A stretch of 64,000 nt of DNA from Phocoena phocoena (lineage: Eukaryota; Chordata; Mammalia; Artiodactyla; Phocoenidae). A program made the position numbers and the translations under genes. How positions within the stretch are numbered: the stretch's first letter is position 1; every line of letters begins with the position of its first letter. Where the stretch lies: positions 28,821,668 to 28,885,667 of the forward strand of contig NC_089234.1 of NCBI RefSeq assembly GCF_963924675.1. Reading direction: 5' to 3'. Below, one piece after another: positions 24,796 through 36,735 of the stretch. Below the pieces are notes generated by a model. It was given only the letters and a program-made list of their open reading frames with translations. It searched no databases and had not been told where the DNA came from.

Positions 24796-26860
24796 GATGC
24801 CTTTAAATATATAATTTTTGTAATTTATCCAAATTTTAGTTGTTGTTAAGTGGTAATATTTACCTGACTCAGACTACTTCATCCTACATGGAAACGTAAG
24901 TGTTCAGAGGCCCATATTTAAAAAAAAAAGTCTTTTGGAGGGCTATGGAACAACCTTTGGAAGACCACTAAACTAGAAAGTGATTAAATAGATAATACTG
25001 TAGTGTGGTAAGTATTGTGGCATGTTTAAGGGAGTAAGTTCTACCTAAGCCAAGGTTAAAGGAACTAGATTTGGGGGGTCAACACTGGAGGCAGTGTTGT
25101 CTAAGATGATAACCTAAATATTAAGCAGGAGTTAGTCAGACATAGTTGAGGGTAGATATTTTGAAATGTTTTTGGAATCTCTTACCTTAGCTAACAGACT
25201 GCATCTGGCCAATACCTCAGACTTTCCGGATAGTTAGTCCTTAGCACTTGGAAACTGTATACCATGCTTGCCAGTGTTCTGAGGTCTGGATGTACCCATA
25301 TCACACTTCCTGTCTGCTCTTCACAGTTGACCCACCTTTCCTAAAATCCTTATTATCTGACATAAATTTAGACATAAATTCTTGGAAACAGTGCATTTTA
25401 AATTGGAACTGCCAGTGGACTCAACTTTGGCTTCTAATTCCATGAGCCTAGGATAGCATTATTTTAAAGGAACTTTACTTCGCAGTGGAGTAGTTGACTT
25501 TTGTAGGACACTGGAATAGGGAGAGGAAAGGTTTGCTAAGGTCCCTTACCTGACCTTTGCTGTGTCAGAGAGGATGCAGCTTCTTTCAGAAGTCTGAGAG
25601 AGTGAAAGGTGTTTTCATAGTCCTTGAGGCTGTGAAGTTGAATATGGTACCTGGGAAGGTTTGATTGTAAATCAGCTTTTTCTATATGTTCAGATACCTG
25701 TGTTCATCTTTCTGTTCTTACAAGTTAACTGGGATGGCCATTGGTAAAGCTGTTAAGTCATTAGTAACTTCAATGCCAAAGACCTTTCTTCTAAATTCCT
25801 TTCTCTTCTCAGTTTTACTCTTTCACCATAGAGATCAAAGAAAGGAACAATAGCTGTCTTTACATCCAGGTAGCCCACCAACACTTATAAAGCATTTTCA
25901 TGTATACTTTCTTTATAATCATCTTGTAAGTCTGGCATTTTTCTAGTGCAAAACAGCTCAGAGAAAGTAAGGGACTGCTTAAGGGACAATGATGGGCTTT
26001 TCTCTGTGTCCTTAGTAGGACCAAAGTGGTCTGGTGGAGTCCAGAATATGTTAGACCCCATTTGGAAGATTTACTTTCATTGTAGTTTCTCTTATTCTGC
26101 CATTCCACAGCCCAGTGTTCTTAATGCATCTTCTACTGCTTTAGACCAAAGTTTGATCTGCTATCAGTCATTTATGAATTTGAATATGCTGGCTCAGCGG
26201 GGACTATTAGAGATCTGTTCCCAGAAATTACTTGGTGAGAAGACCTTCTGTAGATTTTAAACTGCTTTATATTTGTTGGTGTTTTTATTGCAGTCATACA
26301 CAATTTTAGCAATGTGGATGACTAGGAGTTAACTGCCCATTTACGTTTCTGTAGGAGAATGTATTTGACTTTAAAACAAACCAATAAATACAGTTTATTT
26401 GTAAATTTTAAAGTGATCATAATTAAGGTTTTTTTTTTTTGTTTTGTTTTTGGTAAATATCTTGATTTCTAATGGGGATATAACACCTTTTGTGTAAGTC
26501 AGCCTGGATGCAGAGAAGGCTAGGGGAATTATGATCCTCGTAATACTATGTTCCTAGTGGTTAGGGTTGAGGAGGAAGTAAGGTACTGTTTGATATACAG
26601 GTAAAACCTCAGTTTGGCTGATGTGCAGATCACTTTTCAGGGTTGGCATGGTGGGGATTATCTGGATATGGGAGAGAGATCTCTTGGGCTTTGAGGCCAC
26701 TGAACTAGAGAAGTAAAAATGGGCTCACATAGGGAAAGAGGAGAGAGATTTGCAGCTCAGCTGACCTGGAGAGGAGGAAGAAATACCTTGATCAAGGCTA
26801 GTAAATAATACCAAAGTTCTTTCCAATTTATTTTCACCTGAATTATCTTACTTGACCTTC
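24796..26860. other. Unique sequence
   Basis: About 2 kb without a named repeat except a T/G-rich tract at 26428-26455. Short open frames (for example 25248-25445 and 25946-26260) have no similarity I recognise. Confidence 0.45.
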
Positions 26861-26866
26861 ACAGTA

Positions 26867-27082
26867 CAGTTGACCCTTGAACAACATGGGTTCACTGTGT
26901 GGGTGCACTTATGCGCAGATTTTTTCCAGTAAATATGTACTACATGATTTGTGGTTGGTTCAGTCTGCAGATGTGGAACTGCAGATACAGAACAGAGGGC
27001 TGACTGTAAAGTTATAGGCAGAGTTTAGACTGGGGTAGGGGGTTTTGGCACTTCTAATCCCCAGTTGTTCAAGGGTCAACTG
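26867..27082. mobile_element. MER2-like Tigger/pogo MITE, complete
   Basis: A 216-bp non-autonomous DNA transposon with perfect 19-bp terminal inverted repeats CAGTTGACCCTTGAACAAC (26867-26885, complement at 27064-27082). The TA target duplication is intact (26865-26866 and 27083-27084). It cannot encode a transposase. Confidence 0.88.
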
Positions 27083-27281
27083 TAATTGTAGGATTTGTTT
27101 ATATTCCCATTCTACAGATGAGACTACTCTGACTTGAAGGAGTTAAGTGAAATGTTTCAGGTTTTTCAGCCCAAGTCTTTCAGTTCCAAAGCCATAATCT
27201 TTATCTGCTCTACCTTGCTGCCTTATTATTGTTATTTTTTTATATATAAGATTTTGAAAATAAAGTGTATCATTGGGATCT

Positions 27282-27670
27282 CTCTCTCTTTTTTAAAATA
27301 TATTTATGGCTGCGTTGGGTCTTTGTTGCTGCATGTGGGCTTTCTCTAGTTGTGGTGAGCGGGGTCTACTCTTCATTGCGGTGTGCAGGCTTCTCATTGT
27401 GGTGGCTTCTCTTGTTGCGGAGCACGGGCTCTAGGCATGTGGGCTTCAATAGTTGTGTGGCACATGGGCTCTAGGCACGTGGGCTTCAATAGTTGTGGCA
27501 CATGGGCTCAGTAGCTGTGGCTCATGGGCTCTAGAGTGTAGGCTCAGTAGTTGTGGCGCACAGGCTTAGTTGCTCTGCAGCATGTGAGATCTTCCCGGAC
27601 CAGGGCTTGAAGCCATGTTCCCTGCATTGGCAGGTGGATTCTTAACCACTGCACCACCAGGGAAGCCCCC
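27282..27670 (-). mobile_element. CHR SINE, long type, with internal duplication
   Basis: Antisense long CHR copy. The target-site duplication TCATTGGGATCT is at 27270-27281 and 27671-27682. The body contains a head-to-tail duplication: 27426-27465 and 27466-27503 are nearly identical. Confidence 0.94.
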
Positions 27671-27930
27671 TCATTGGGATCTGTTAGAAGTATGGGTGTA
27701 CTTTTCAGTTGTCCCTTGTTTCAAATAAAAACTTAAATACAGTATTATAATTTGGAAAATATAGAAAAGAAGAAAGAGGTAAAAAACCCATCTTTAATCT
27801 TTTTTCTTGCCTTTTTTACATAGTTCAAATAGTAACTGAGTGTTTATGTATAATTTTATTCTTGCTTTTTCCACTTAACATTACAACATAAACATTTTCG
27901 GTTTTAATAAACCATTCATAACCTAATTTT

Positions 27931-28134
27931 TTTTTTTTTTTTGCGGTACGTGGGCCTCTCACTGTTGTGGCCTCTCCCGTTGCGGAGCACAGGCTCCAGA
28001 CACGCAGGCTCAGCGGCCATGGCTCATGGGCCCAGCCGTTCCGTGGCATGTGGGATCTTCCTGGACTGGGGCACGAACCAGTGTCCCCTGCATCGGCAGG
28101 CGGACTCCCAACCACTGTGCCACCAGGGAAGCCC
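27931..28134 (-). mobile_element. CHR SINE, short type
   Basis: Antisense copy. The perfect target-site duplication CATAACCTAATTTT is at 27917-27930 and 28135-28148. Confidence 0.95.
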
Positions 28135-28202
28135 CATAACCTAATTTTAATGGCTATTTGATAGTCCATTGTGTGGATATACTGTAATTCCATTTTGCTG
28201 AG

Positions 28203-28945
28203 GGACAGTATGTATAATGGTTAAGAACACAGAATATGGATTACTTGTGTTTTAATCCTGGTTCTACCACCTTTTAGCTGTCTGTATGACCCTGGACAAT
28301 TTAATTTAGGTACATCAACTTCTCCATATTAGATAAAGAATCTAATGGAGTAATAGAATATACTTTTATTTCATTAAAAAGAATGAAATAATGCCATTTG
28401 CAGCAACATGGATGGACCTAGAGATTATCATAAGCGAAGTAAGTCAGAAAGAGAAAGACAAATACCATGTGATAGCACTTATATGTGGAATCTAAAATAC
28501 GACACAAATGAACATCTCTGTGAAGCAAAAACAGACTCACAAATATAGAGAACAGACTTGTGGTTGTCAAGGGGGGTGGGGGAGGGAAGGATTGGGTGTT
28601 TGGGATTAGCAGATGCAAACTATTATATATAGGATGGATAAACAACAAGGTCCTACTGTATAGCATAGGGAACTCTATTCAGTATCCTGTGATAGACCAT
28701 AATGGGAAAGAATATGAAAAAGAATGTATATATGAATAACTGAGTCACTTTGCTGTACAGCAGAAATTAAACACATTGTAAATAAACTATACTTAAATAA
28801 AATTAAAATTTTTTTTTCCATTTTAAAATTGAGAACATAGTATCCACCTGTTAGAGGATTAAATAAGTCAACACGTGAAAAACCCTTCAAATATTGCCTA
28901 ATACAAAGTAAATGCTATTTAAATAAGGGATATTATTATCGTTAA
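28203..28945 (+). repeat. MIR SINE split by an L1 3' end
   Basis: The MIR left half is at 28205-28325 ('gtataatggttaagaacacagaatatgg...tagctgtctgtatgaccctggacaa') and the right half at 28822-28945 ('ttaaaattgagaacatagtatccacctgttagaggattaaataag...'). The piece between is L1. Confidence 0.75.
28330..28820 (+). mobile_element. 5'-truncated L1 3' end
   Basis: Sense L1 3' end: 'aatgaaataatgccatttgcagcaacatggatggacc...tactgtatagcatagggaac...ctttgctgtacagcagaaattaaac...aaataaac', ending in an A/T-rich tail near 28815. It inserted into the MIR. Confidence 0.88.
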
Positions 28946-29100
28946 TTTTCTGCTCATAAATATTTAGCTTATTTCAGTTTCTCATCTGATAAATAATGCT
29001 GTTACAAACATCTGTTCTTATAGATTTTTGTGGGACTTTGATTACTTAAAATAGATTGGATTGGAATTATCAAGTTAGAGTATATATATTTTTTAAAGTT

Positions 29101-29447
29101 TTGGTAGTTTTGTTGTTTATTTATTTATTTTATTTATTTTTGGCTGTGTTGGGTCTTAGTTGCGGCACTCAGGGTCTTCAGTGAAGCATGCGGGATCTTT
29201 CATTGTGGCGTGCTGGCTCCAGAGCACATGGGCTCTGTAGTTGTGGTGCACAGGTTCCAGAGCATGTGGGCTCTGTAGTTTGCTGCATGCAGGCTCTCCA
29301 GTTGAGGTGCACGAGCTCAGTAGTTGTGGCGCGAGGGCTTAGTTGTCCTGCAGCACGTGGGATCTTAGTTCTCTAACCAGGGATCGAACCCGTGTCACCT
29401 GCTTTGCAAGACGGATTCTTTACCACTGGGCCACCAGGGAAGTCCCC
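29101..29447 (-). mobile_element. CHR SINE, long type
   Basis: Antisense long copy. The target-site duplication 'agagtata(tata)ttttttaaagtt' is at 29077-29100 and 29448-29467; the left copy has gained four bases of TA repeat. Confidence 0.92.
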
Positions 29448-29610
29448 AGAGTATATTTTTTAAAGTTCTTGAGACATCTCATCAAATTGCTTTCCAAGTG
29501 TGTTGCTAATTTACAGTTAACCCTCCCACTTGCGGTGTTAGAATGGTTGTAGCTCTGTCTTGTGAGTGCTGTTGGTAAAAGGTAATAAATATAGCACAGC
29601 TTTTCCTTGA

Positions 29611-29634
29611 CACACACACACACACACACACACA
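29611..29634. repeat. (CA)n microsatellite
   Basis: About 12 CA units, likely variable in length. Confidence 0.95.
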
Positions 29635-29859
29635 TATTTTTAATTAGATTTATCTTCAATTAGAAATAGAGCCCCAGGAACTATCATATATATATGAAAA
29701 GCCATTCTCTTGTAGATAGACTAATGTAGAAGCCATGTTTTCTGAGCATAGACCCAGAAGAAAGGGAGTTGATGGACAAAACAAATGTTTTATGTCACTA
29801 GGCTGCTATTGCCTGATATATCTATCTCCACAATGGAGATCATCATGTCAATGGAAAAA

Positions 29860-29995
29860 TAATGATAATAAAATCACATTGAGCGCTTACTGGGTGCAGG
29901 CCCTTTATATATGATAAGTAATTTATACCTATTGTGTTATTTGAGGCTGTCAACTTTAACAATATAATAGCTAGTTATTTTACCACCAAAAGTGA
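29860..29995 (+). repeat. MIR-like fragment
   Basis: 'cattgagcgcttactgggtgcaggccctttatatatgataagtaatttatacc' is MIR-like. Confidence 0.55.
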
Positions 29996-30298
29996 GTCTA
30001 TTTGGAAATAGCCAGAAGAATTACATTTTGGGATATGAGAACTATGGGGACCATTGGCAAATCCAGAGAACAAGGAAGGGGAACTTGCTTTTATAGGAAA
30101 AGGGGGGAGTTGGGAGGGGCTGTAATAGCCAAAGAGTCCATTAGAAGAAGCTAGGAGTCCAAAGTATGGAGAGGCTTCTCTTTGGTTAGGCTGCTACAAT
30201 CTCTGGCTGGACTGCCCTCTGGTGGAGAGTAGTTTTCTTCTTCCTGCTTGATAGTAAAGTAGGCAACACGTTCCTGTCAGAGATGTAAGTATACCTCT
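29996..30298. other. Unique sequence
   Basis: No gene or repeat is recognised. Confidence 0.4.
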
Positions 30299-30364
30299 CT
30301 TCCTGTTTGGAGTAGTTGATCTTCCTGTTTGGAGTAGTTGATCTTCCTGTTTGGAGTAGTTGAT
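30299..30364. repeat. 22-bp tandem repeat, three perfect copies
   Basis: The unit CTTCCTGTTTGGAGTAGTTGA plus T is repeated at 30299-30320, 30321-30342 and 30343-30364 without a mismatch. Confidence 0.97.
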
Positions 30365-30454
30365 GAGGGGCATGAGAACTCCCCCTGCAGGCCAGTTCTG
30401 ACTCCAATTTTTAGCTGACATTTCTTTAGTTAATTCCACAGGACTACAACAATC

Positions 30455-30565
30455 TATGAGGTAATATTATTCCACTGTTTTACACATGTGTAACTGAAGC
30501 TCTGACAGGCTAACTTTCCCTGCAAGTGTAATGCCCATATCTGTGTTCTTTACCACTGCCCTATT
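30455..30565 (+). repeat. MIR-like fragment
   Basis: 'ctatgaggtaatattattccactgttttacacatgtgtaactgaagctctgacaggc' corresponds to the MIR core. Confidence 0.5.
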
Positions 30566-31360
30566 TTGAGTATTGAAAATTGTTAGTTAAGAAAATTGTT
30601 AGTTACTCTTACTTGATATAATTTAAAAAACATAATCCACTGATCAGACAGTACTGTTGCATCCACCTGAGAGAAATATCCCTAGGGGTATTCTTGCTCT
30701 AAAAAATTGTGCCAGGAGGTGAAGACTAAGAAGGAAACCTGGAACCTCATTTGGAGTTTAAGGTGTTAGCTTTGCCCATCAACAGTGGGCTTGGACAAGT
30801 ATTTGTCCAGTCATATTGGCAAACGTTTTGGCTGGTGGACTTGGAAAATCACAGGGATAATCAGGGTTTGGACTGAGAGAGTAAGACATTGTTACGTTTC
30901 TCTGATCATATTTCCCTCTCCTTTCCGTCTCCTGTAATTGGCCATAATCTGGGACTGAGGTTTAAAAAATTGTAACTGTTATATTGTTAGTTAAAATCTA
31001 ATTTTATGTTTTCTTGATCAGTTTTTCAATTATTCTTCTGTGGCTATATACGGTTTTACGTTGTTTAAAGATTAAAAAATACTTTTGCAGTATCTGTGTT
31101 TTCTTTTAAAATTGGAAGCTGTAAAAAAAAAGTTGTTTTTCACTTGAGCATGACCCTTAATTGACTCACCGCCTCCCTTACCCCTCTTTTTATAGGAGGA
31201 ACAAAATGTTCTTATCCCCTTCACAGAAACATACTTTAGGACTGGGTACACAGTCTCCTCAGATTTTTAAAAAATACCTTTTAAGTCATGGCTTGCTCAA
31301 GTTTTCAAATTCTTATTTTTGTATGACAAAGGCAGAGTATTTTAAATTTTATTTCTATGT
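30566..31360. other. Unique sequence
   Basis: AT-rich. No gene or named repeat is recognised. Confidence 0.4.
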
Positions 31361-31364
31361 GCAT

Positions 31365-31580
31365 TATTCATCTTTCAAGACACAGTTCAAGTTCCATTCC
31401 CTCAATAAAGCCTTGCCTGGCTGCTCTGGCCTATCCAGTATTTCTCAATCCCAGCTCAACATTTGCTGTATAATCATGCACTGCTTTGTGAAATAGTTTA
31501 CATAGTTTGCCTGTTTTTTTTTTTGCTATTTACATCCTACAATAGTAGCACTATCTTATTTTATATTTGTGGCCCTTTAG
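31365..31580 (+). repeat. L2 LINE fragment
   Basis: 'catctttcaagacacagttcaagttcc...ataaagccttgcctggctgctctgg' is L2 3'-region sequence. Confidence 0.65.
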
Positions 31581-31589
31581 ATTTAATGG

Positions 31590-31895
31590 TGGCTCTCAGA
31601 TAGGTGTTGTATCTATGTGTGTTGGTAGTGGTGGTGGATGGTAGCTGCTTATCAGACCTTACAGATGAAGAGGGTCACATCTTGGAAGAGCATAGAACTT
31701 CTGGCCTTCTGCTTTAGCAAGTAAAGTAGAGATTACCAAATGAGTGGGGATAGACAGGGAAAAGTGAAAATGGAAAGGGGATTCCTCCTTGAACAAGGGT
31801 AGGGGGGAAGTGGGAACAGGGAAGATACATATCAGAAACTTCAGAGGTATGTGAGATATTTAGGTTTATTGAAAGAAATTTGAGAAGTATCACTT
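31590..31895. other. Unique sequence
   Basis: A purine-rich stretch without a recognisable gene or repeat. Confidence 0.4.
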
Positions 31896-31897
31896 TA

Positions 31898-32237
31898 GAA
31901 CTCTACTCTCCAATAAGGTAGCTACTAACCAACCACGTGTGGCTTTTGAGCACTTGAAATGTGGCTAGAATGAATTGAGGTGTACTATAAGTGTAAAATA
32001 AACACTGGATTTCAGACAGTATGAAAAAAAGAATGTCAGATATAGAATATCAATACTTTTTATATTAATTACATGTTGAAGTGATAATATTTTAGATGCA
32101 TTGGGATAATTGTATTACTAAAAGTAATTTTAACTGTTTCTTTTTACCTTTTTTAAAAATGTGACTGCTGGATAATTTAAAATTATATATGTGACTCATA
32201 TTTGTGGTTCTCATTACATTTCTGTTGGGCAGTACTG
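31898..32237 (+). repeat. Ancient DNA-transposon-like repeat
   Basis: 'ctctccaataaggtagctactaacc...tgtggcttttgagcacttgaaatgtggctagaatgaattgaggtg' through 'ttctgttgggcagtactgctctag' is a familiar mammalian interspersed repeat with complementary ends (tctccaata near the start, tgggcagta near the end). Probably hAT class; the family is not assigned. Confidence 0.5.
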
Positions 32238-32500
32238 CTCTAGAATGCAAATTCTGTGAGTACAGGGGCTGTCTCATTTATCTCTGTAATACCTAGCACC
32301 TAGCACAGTGCCAAGCACATGGGTGAGCACTCCCTGAATGCTTGCTTAATCATATGTCTTTCCCTCCAACTAGATTACAAGCTTCTGACAACTCAGAATT
32401 GAATTTTAATGTTTTGAATACCTCCCCATAGGCTTAGTAGAGTGTTATACACATAGTAGGCATTCAGAACATATTTATTATTAGATGAATGAATAAAATA
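32238..32500 (+). repeat. Two consecutive L2 3' ends
   Basis: Both 32240-32345 ('gagtacaggggctgtctcatttatctctgtaatacctagcacctagcacagtgcc...') and 32355-32500 ('aactagattacaagcttctgac...acacatagtaggcattcagaacatatttattattagatgaatgaat') are L2 3' ends in the same orientation. Confidence 0.75.
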
Positions 32501-33035
32501 ACACTTTCTGATGGAAATTTCCCAGATGTTCACTTCCTCTGGTATTAGTTGGTTCCTAGCTGGTTTTCAAAAATTTCCAATGTGATATGTCTGGCTACTT
32601 GCCCCCCTTCCTTTCCCATTTCTTCTCCTTTTCCCTCTCCCTGTCCCTATAAACTCTTCTTTTTTTGGACATCTTCCAACCAACATGGTATGTAGGTCCT
32701 GACAACCTTTTATTTATTCCTTCTAAAGCCATTTAGTCAGCCCCCTCCTGTTTCTAGATTTTGTTCCTCCTTGCAAATTTCAATTAAAGTTCACTGGATC
32801 TTGCCAAGGGCTGAGAGGAAGATCTAGCTTTCCTCTCTCTCTGCCCAGACACCTGCACAGCCCTTTCTCAGTGGAGCTCACTACAGTGTGATTTACTTGG
32901 CAGCTTGGAACCCTCTACAGGCCATTATCTTTTATAAGTAAATAACTAAATGGGACTGAGAACAAGAGAGAAAAAAAGAGAGAATGTGAGCCAAGGAAGA
33001 AAATGCACACAAACACACAGATAGTCTGAAGATCT
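32501..33035. other. Unique sequence
   Basis: No gene or named repeat is recognised. Confidence 0.4.
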
Positions 33036-33039
33036 GGGT

Positions 33040-33185
33040 GGTGGTGCCAGCCCTAGTCCTTACTAGGAGTGTAATTTTGGGGAGATCTCTTCTCGGAGTC
33101 TCAGATCTTCATTAGAAAAAATTAAGGTGATAGGGTGATTTCTGTGTTCCCTTCTGGCACTAACACTCAGTGATTCTCTAGCCAC
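33040..33185 (+). repeat. MIR-like fragment
   Basis: 'tggggagatctcttctcggagtctcagatcttcattag...gttcccttctggcactaacactcagtgattct' follows the 3' half of MIR. Confidence 0.6.
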
Positions 33186-33489
33186 TAACCAGAGAGGGCA
33201 GAAAGAGAAACAAATGAAGATCAGACCATTGTGAATTCAGGATGGGAACTCCATTGGTTGATCCACCTTTTGTGACTTTGTGTGCTATATTATTCTAGCA
33301 TCAATGTTGTAAGTTCTCTTACTCTTTAATCCTACTTGTTATTCTTTCCTCCCTAGTATTACTTCTGGAAACAGAATATCTATAAGAAGGGGGCTCCTCC
33401 AGGGTTCACTTTAGCTGTAATTACTTATGGTTGTTCAACAATTGCTTTTTTTCCCCTCTTTTTAAAAAAATTATGAAAACAAAAAAATA
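33186..33489. other. Unique sequence
   Basis: No gene or repeat is recognised. Confidence 0.4.
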
Positions 33490-33699
33490 GGGCTTCCCTG
33501 GTGGCGCAGTGGTTGAGAGTCCGCCTGCCGATGCAGGGGATGTGGGTTCGTGCCCCGGTCTGGGAGGATCCCACATGTCGCGGAGCGGCTGGGCCCGTGA
33601 GCCATGGCCGCTGACCCTGCGTGTCCGGAGCCTGTGCTCTGCAATGGGAGAGGCCACAACAGTGAGAGGCCCGCGTACCGCAAAAAAAAAAAAAAAAAA
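33490..33699 (+). mobile_element. CHR SINE, short type
   Basis: Sense copy from GGGCTTCCC to an A17 tail. The flanks both contain aaaattatg, a possible partial target-site duplication. Confidence 0.94.
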
Positions 33700-35943
33700 T
33701 TATGTTAAAATATATATAACATCGTTTTTTTTTTTTTTTTACCATATTAACCATTTTAAAATGTATAGTTCAGTGGTATTAAATACAATCATATGGTTGT
33801 GCAGCCATCACCACCATCCATCCCCATAACTCTTTTCATCTTGTAAATCTGAAACTCTATACCTATTAAACAGTAACTCCCCATACTCCCCTCCCCCCAG
33901 CCCCTGGAAACCACCATGATATTTTCTGTCTTGATGATTTTGACTAACTACCTCATATAAATGGAATCATACAGTATATTTCTTTTTTGTGACTGGCTTA
34001 TTTCACTTAGTATACTGTCCTCAAGTTTCATCCATGTTGAAGCATATTGCAGAATTTCCTTCCTTTTTTAAGACTGAATAATTTTCATTTTGTAAACCAC
34101 ATATTGTTTATCCATTTATTTGTTGATGGACTCTTGGATTGCTTCCACGTTTTAGCTATTGTGAATAATAGTATTGCTAGGAACATGGATATGGATGTAC
34201 AAATATCTCTTTGAGACCTTGCTTTCAATTCTTTTGGGTATATACCCAGAAGTGGAATTAGGGGTCATATGGTAATTTTATTTTTAATTTTTTGAGGAGC
34301 CCCCATCATATTTTCTACAGTGGTTGTACCATGTTACATTCCCACCTACAGTGAACAAGGGTTCCAGTTTCTCCACATCCTCAGCAACACTTGTTGTTTT
34401 CTATATTTTTTAAAATATTAGCCATTCTAATGGGTGTGAGGTGGTATCTCACTGCAGTTTTGATTTGTATTTCCCTGATGATTAGTGATGTTGAGCATCT
34501 TTTCATGTGATTATTGGCCATTTGTATGTCTTCTTTGGAGAAATGTCTATTCAAGTCCTTTGCCCATTTTTGAATCAGATTGTTTGTTTTTTCATTGCTG
34601 AGCTTTCGGAGTTCTCTAAATATTCTGGATATTAATCCCTTCTCAGATACATGATTTGCAAATATTTTCTCCTATGCTGTGGTTTGCTTTTTTACTCTGT
34701 GGGTAGTATCTCTGAACGTACAAAATTTAAAAATTTTCATGAAGTGCAATTTGTCTGTGTTTTCATTGGTTGACTGTATCTTTGGTGTCATATCCAAGAA
34801 ATCATTGCTAAATCCGGTCTTGTGAAGCTTTCATCCTGTGCTTTCTTCTAAGAGTTGCATTGTTTTAGGTCTTACATTTAGGTCTTTGATCCATTTATCC
34901 ATTTTGAGTTAATTTTTGTATATGGTGTTAGGTAAGGGTCCAATTTCATTCCTTTGGATGTGGATGTTCAGTTTTCCCAAAACCATTTGTTGATAAGACT
35001 GTCCTTTTCCCATTGAATGGATTTGGCACTCTTGTAAAAAATCATTTGACTGTATATGTGAGGGTTTATTTCTGGGCTTTCTATTCTATTCCAGTGGTCT
35101 ATATGGTCTTTATTCCAATAGCACACTTTTTTGATTACTGTGGTTTTATAGTAGGTTTTGAAATAAGGAAGTGTGAGTCCTCCAGGTTTGTTCTTTTTCA
35201 ATATTGTTTTGGCTATTTCTGGTCCCTTGAAGTTCCATATGAATTTTTTGCAAAAAAATTCTGCAGAAATGTCATTGGGATTATAATAGGGATTGCACTG
35301 AATCTGTAGATTGCTTTGGGTAATATTGACATTTTAACAGTATTCATTCTTCCAATCCATGAACATGGGATGTGTTTCCATTTATTTATGTTTTCTTTAA
35401 TTTCTTTCAGCAATGTTTTAACTACAAACCATTGTAGTCAAACATTGTACTAGTCTTTCACCTCCTTGGTTAAGCTAATTCTTAGGCATTTTATTCTTTT
35501 TGATGCTATTGTAAATGGAGTTGTTTTTGTAATTTCCTTTTCAGATTGTTCATTGTGTATGGAGATGTAACTGATTTTTGTTTGTTGACTTTGTATCCTG
35601 CTATTTTGCTGAGTTTATTTATTCTAACAGCTTTATTGTGGAGTCTTTAGGATTTTCTATGTATAAAATCATATTAACAGCAAATAGAGATAATTTTACT
35701 GCTTCCATTCCAAGTTGGATGCTTTCCCCCCATTTTTCTTGCCTAATTGCTTTAACTAGAGCTTCCAGCACTATGTTGACTAGAAGTGGTGGAAGTGGGC
35801 ATTTTTTTTCTTTATTCCTGATCTTAGAGGGAAAACTTTCAGTCTTTTACCGTTGAGTATTATGTTTGCCGTGGGTTTTTCATATATGGCTTTTATTGTG
35901 TGGAGATGGTTTCCTTCTATTTCGATTTTATGTAGTGTTTTTT

Positions 35944-36269
35944 AAATTAATTAATTTATTTTTGGCTGCTTTGGGTCTTTGTTGCTGTGCGCGGGCTTTC
36001 TCTAGTTGCAGCAAGTGGAGGCTACTCTTCATTGTGGTGCATGGGCTTCTCATTGCAGTGACTTGTTGTGGAGCACAGGTTCTAGGTGCGCAGGCTTTAG
36101 TAGTTGTGGCACGCGAACTCAGTAGTTGTGACTCGCAGGCTTTAGAGTGCAGGCTCAGTAGTTGTGGCATATGGGCTTAGTTGCTCTGCGGCATGTGGGA
36201 TCTTCCTGCACCAGGGCTCGAACCCACGTCCCCTGCATTGGCAGGCGGATTCTTAACCTGGGAAGTCCC
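35944..36269 (-). mobile_element. CHR SINE, long type, A box deleted
   Basis: Antisense long copy in the L1M. The target-site duplication 'tatgtagtgttttt'/'tatatagtgttttt' is at 35929-35943 and about 36269-36282. The head reads 'ttcttaacctgggaagtccc': about 14 bp that include the pol III A box (the GGTGGCGCAGTG stretch) are missing at about 36259. Confidence 0.92.
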
Positions 36270-36735
36270 ATATAGTGTTTTTATCACGAAAAGGTGTTGA
36301 ATTTTGTCAAATGCTTTTTCTGCATCAATTGAGATGATCATGTTTTTTTTCCTTTCATTTTGTTGATGTGATGTATTATTACATTGATTTTTATATATTG
36401 AACTACCCTTGCACACCAGGAATTAATCCCACTTTGTCATGGTGTATAATTCTTTTAATATGCTGCTGAATTGTGTTTGCTAGTATTTTGTTGAGGATTT
36501 TTACATCATTGTTCATAAGGGGTATTGATCTGTAGTTTTCTTTTCTTGTAGTGTCTTTGTCTCGCTTTTATATCAGAGTTACGCTGGTCGCAAAGATTGA
36601 GGTAGGAAGTGTTCTCTCCTTTTAATTTTTTTGGAAAAGTTTGAGAATGATTGGTATTAGTTTTTCTTTAGATGTTTGGTAGAATTCACTAGTGATGCCA
36701 TCAGGTCTAGGGCTTTTCTTTGTTGGGAGATTTTT

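Larger units (their letters stand above)
27690..29565 (-). repeat. Old L1 (L1M) antisense, host of a multi-level nest
   Basis: L1M pieces at 27690-27916, 28149-28200, 28946-29076 and 29468-29565 read in order as one antisense element ('tccacttaacatta...', 'tattt gatagtccattgtgtggatatac', 'ataaatgctgttacaaacatct', 'catcaaattgctttccaag'). It has been split by a CHR SINE, a MIR that itself contains a younger L1 end, and another CHR SINE. Confidence 0.6.

Noticed and set aside
30299..30364. CRISPR-like direct repeats
   Set aside because: Units are directly adjacent with no spacers and the DNA is mammalian. This is a minisatellite.
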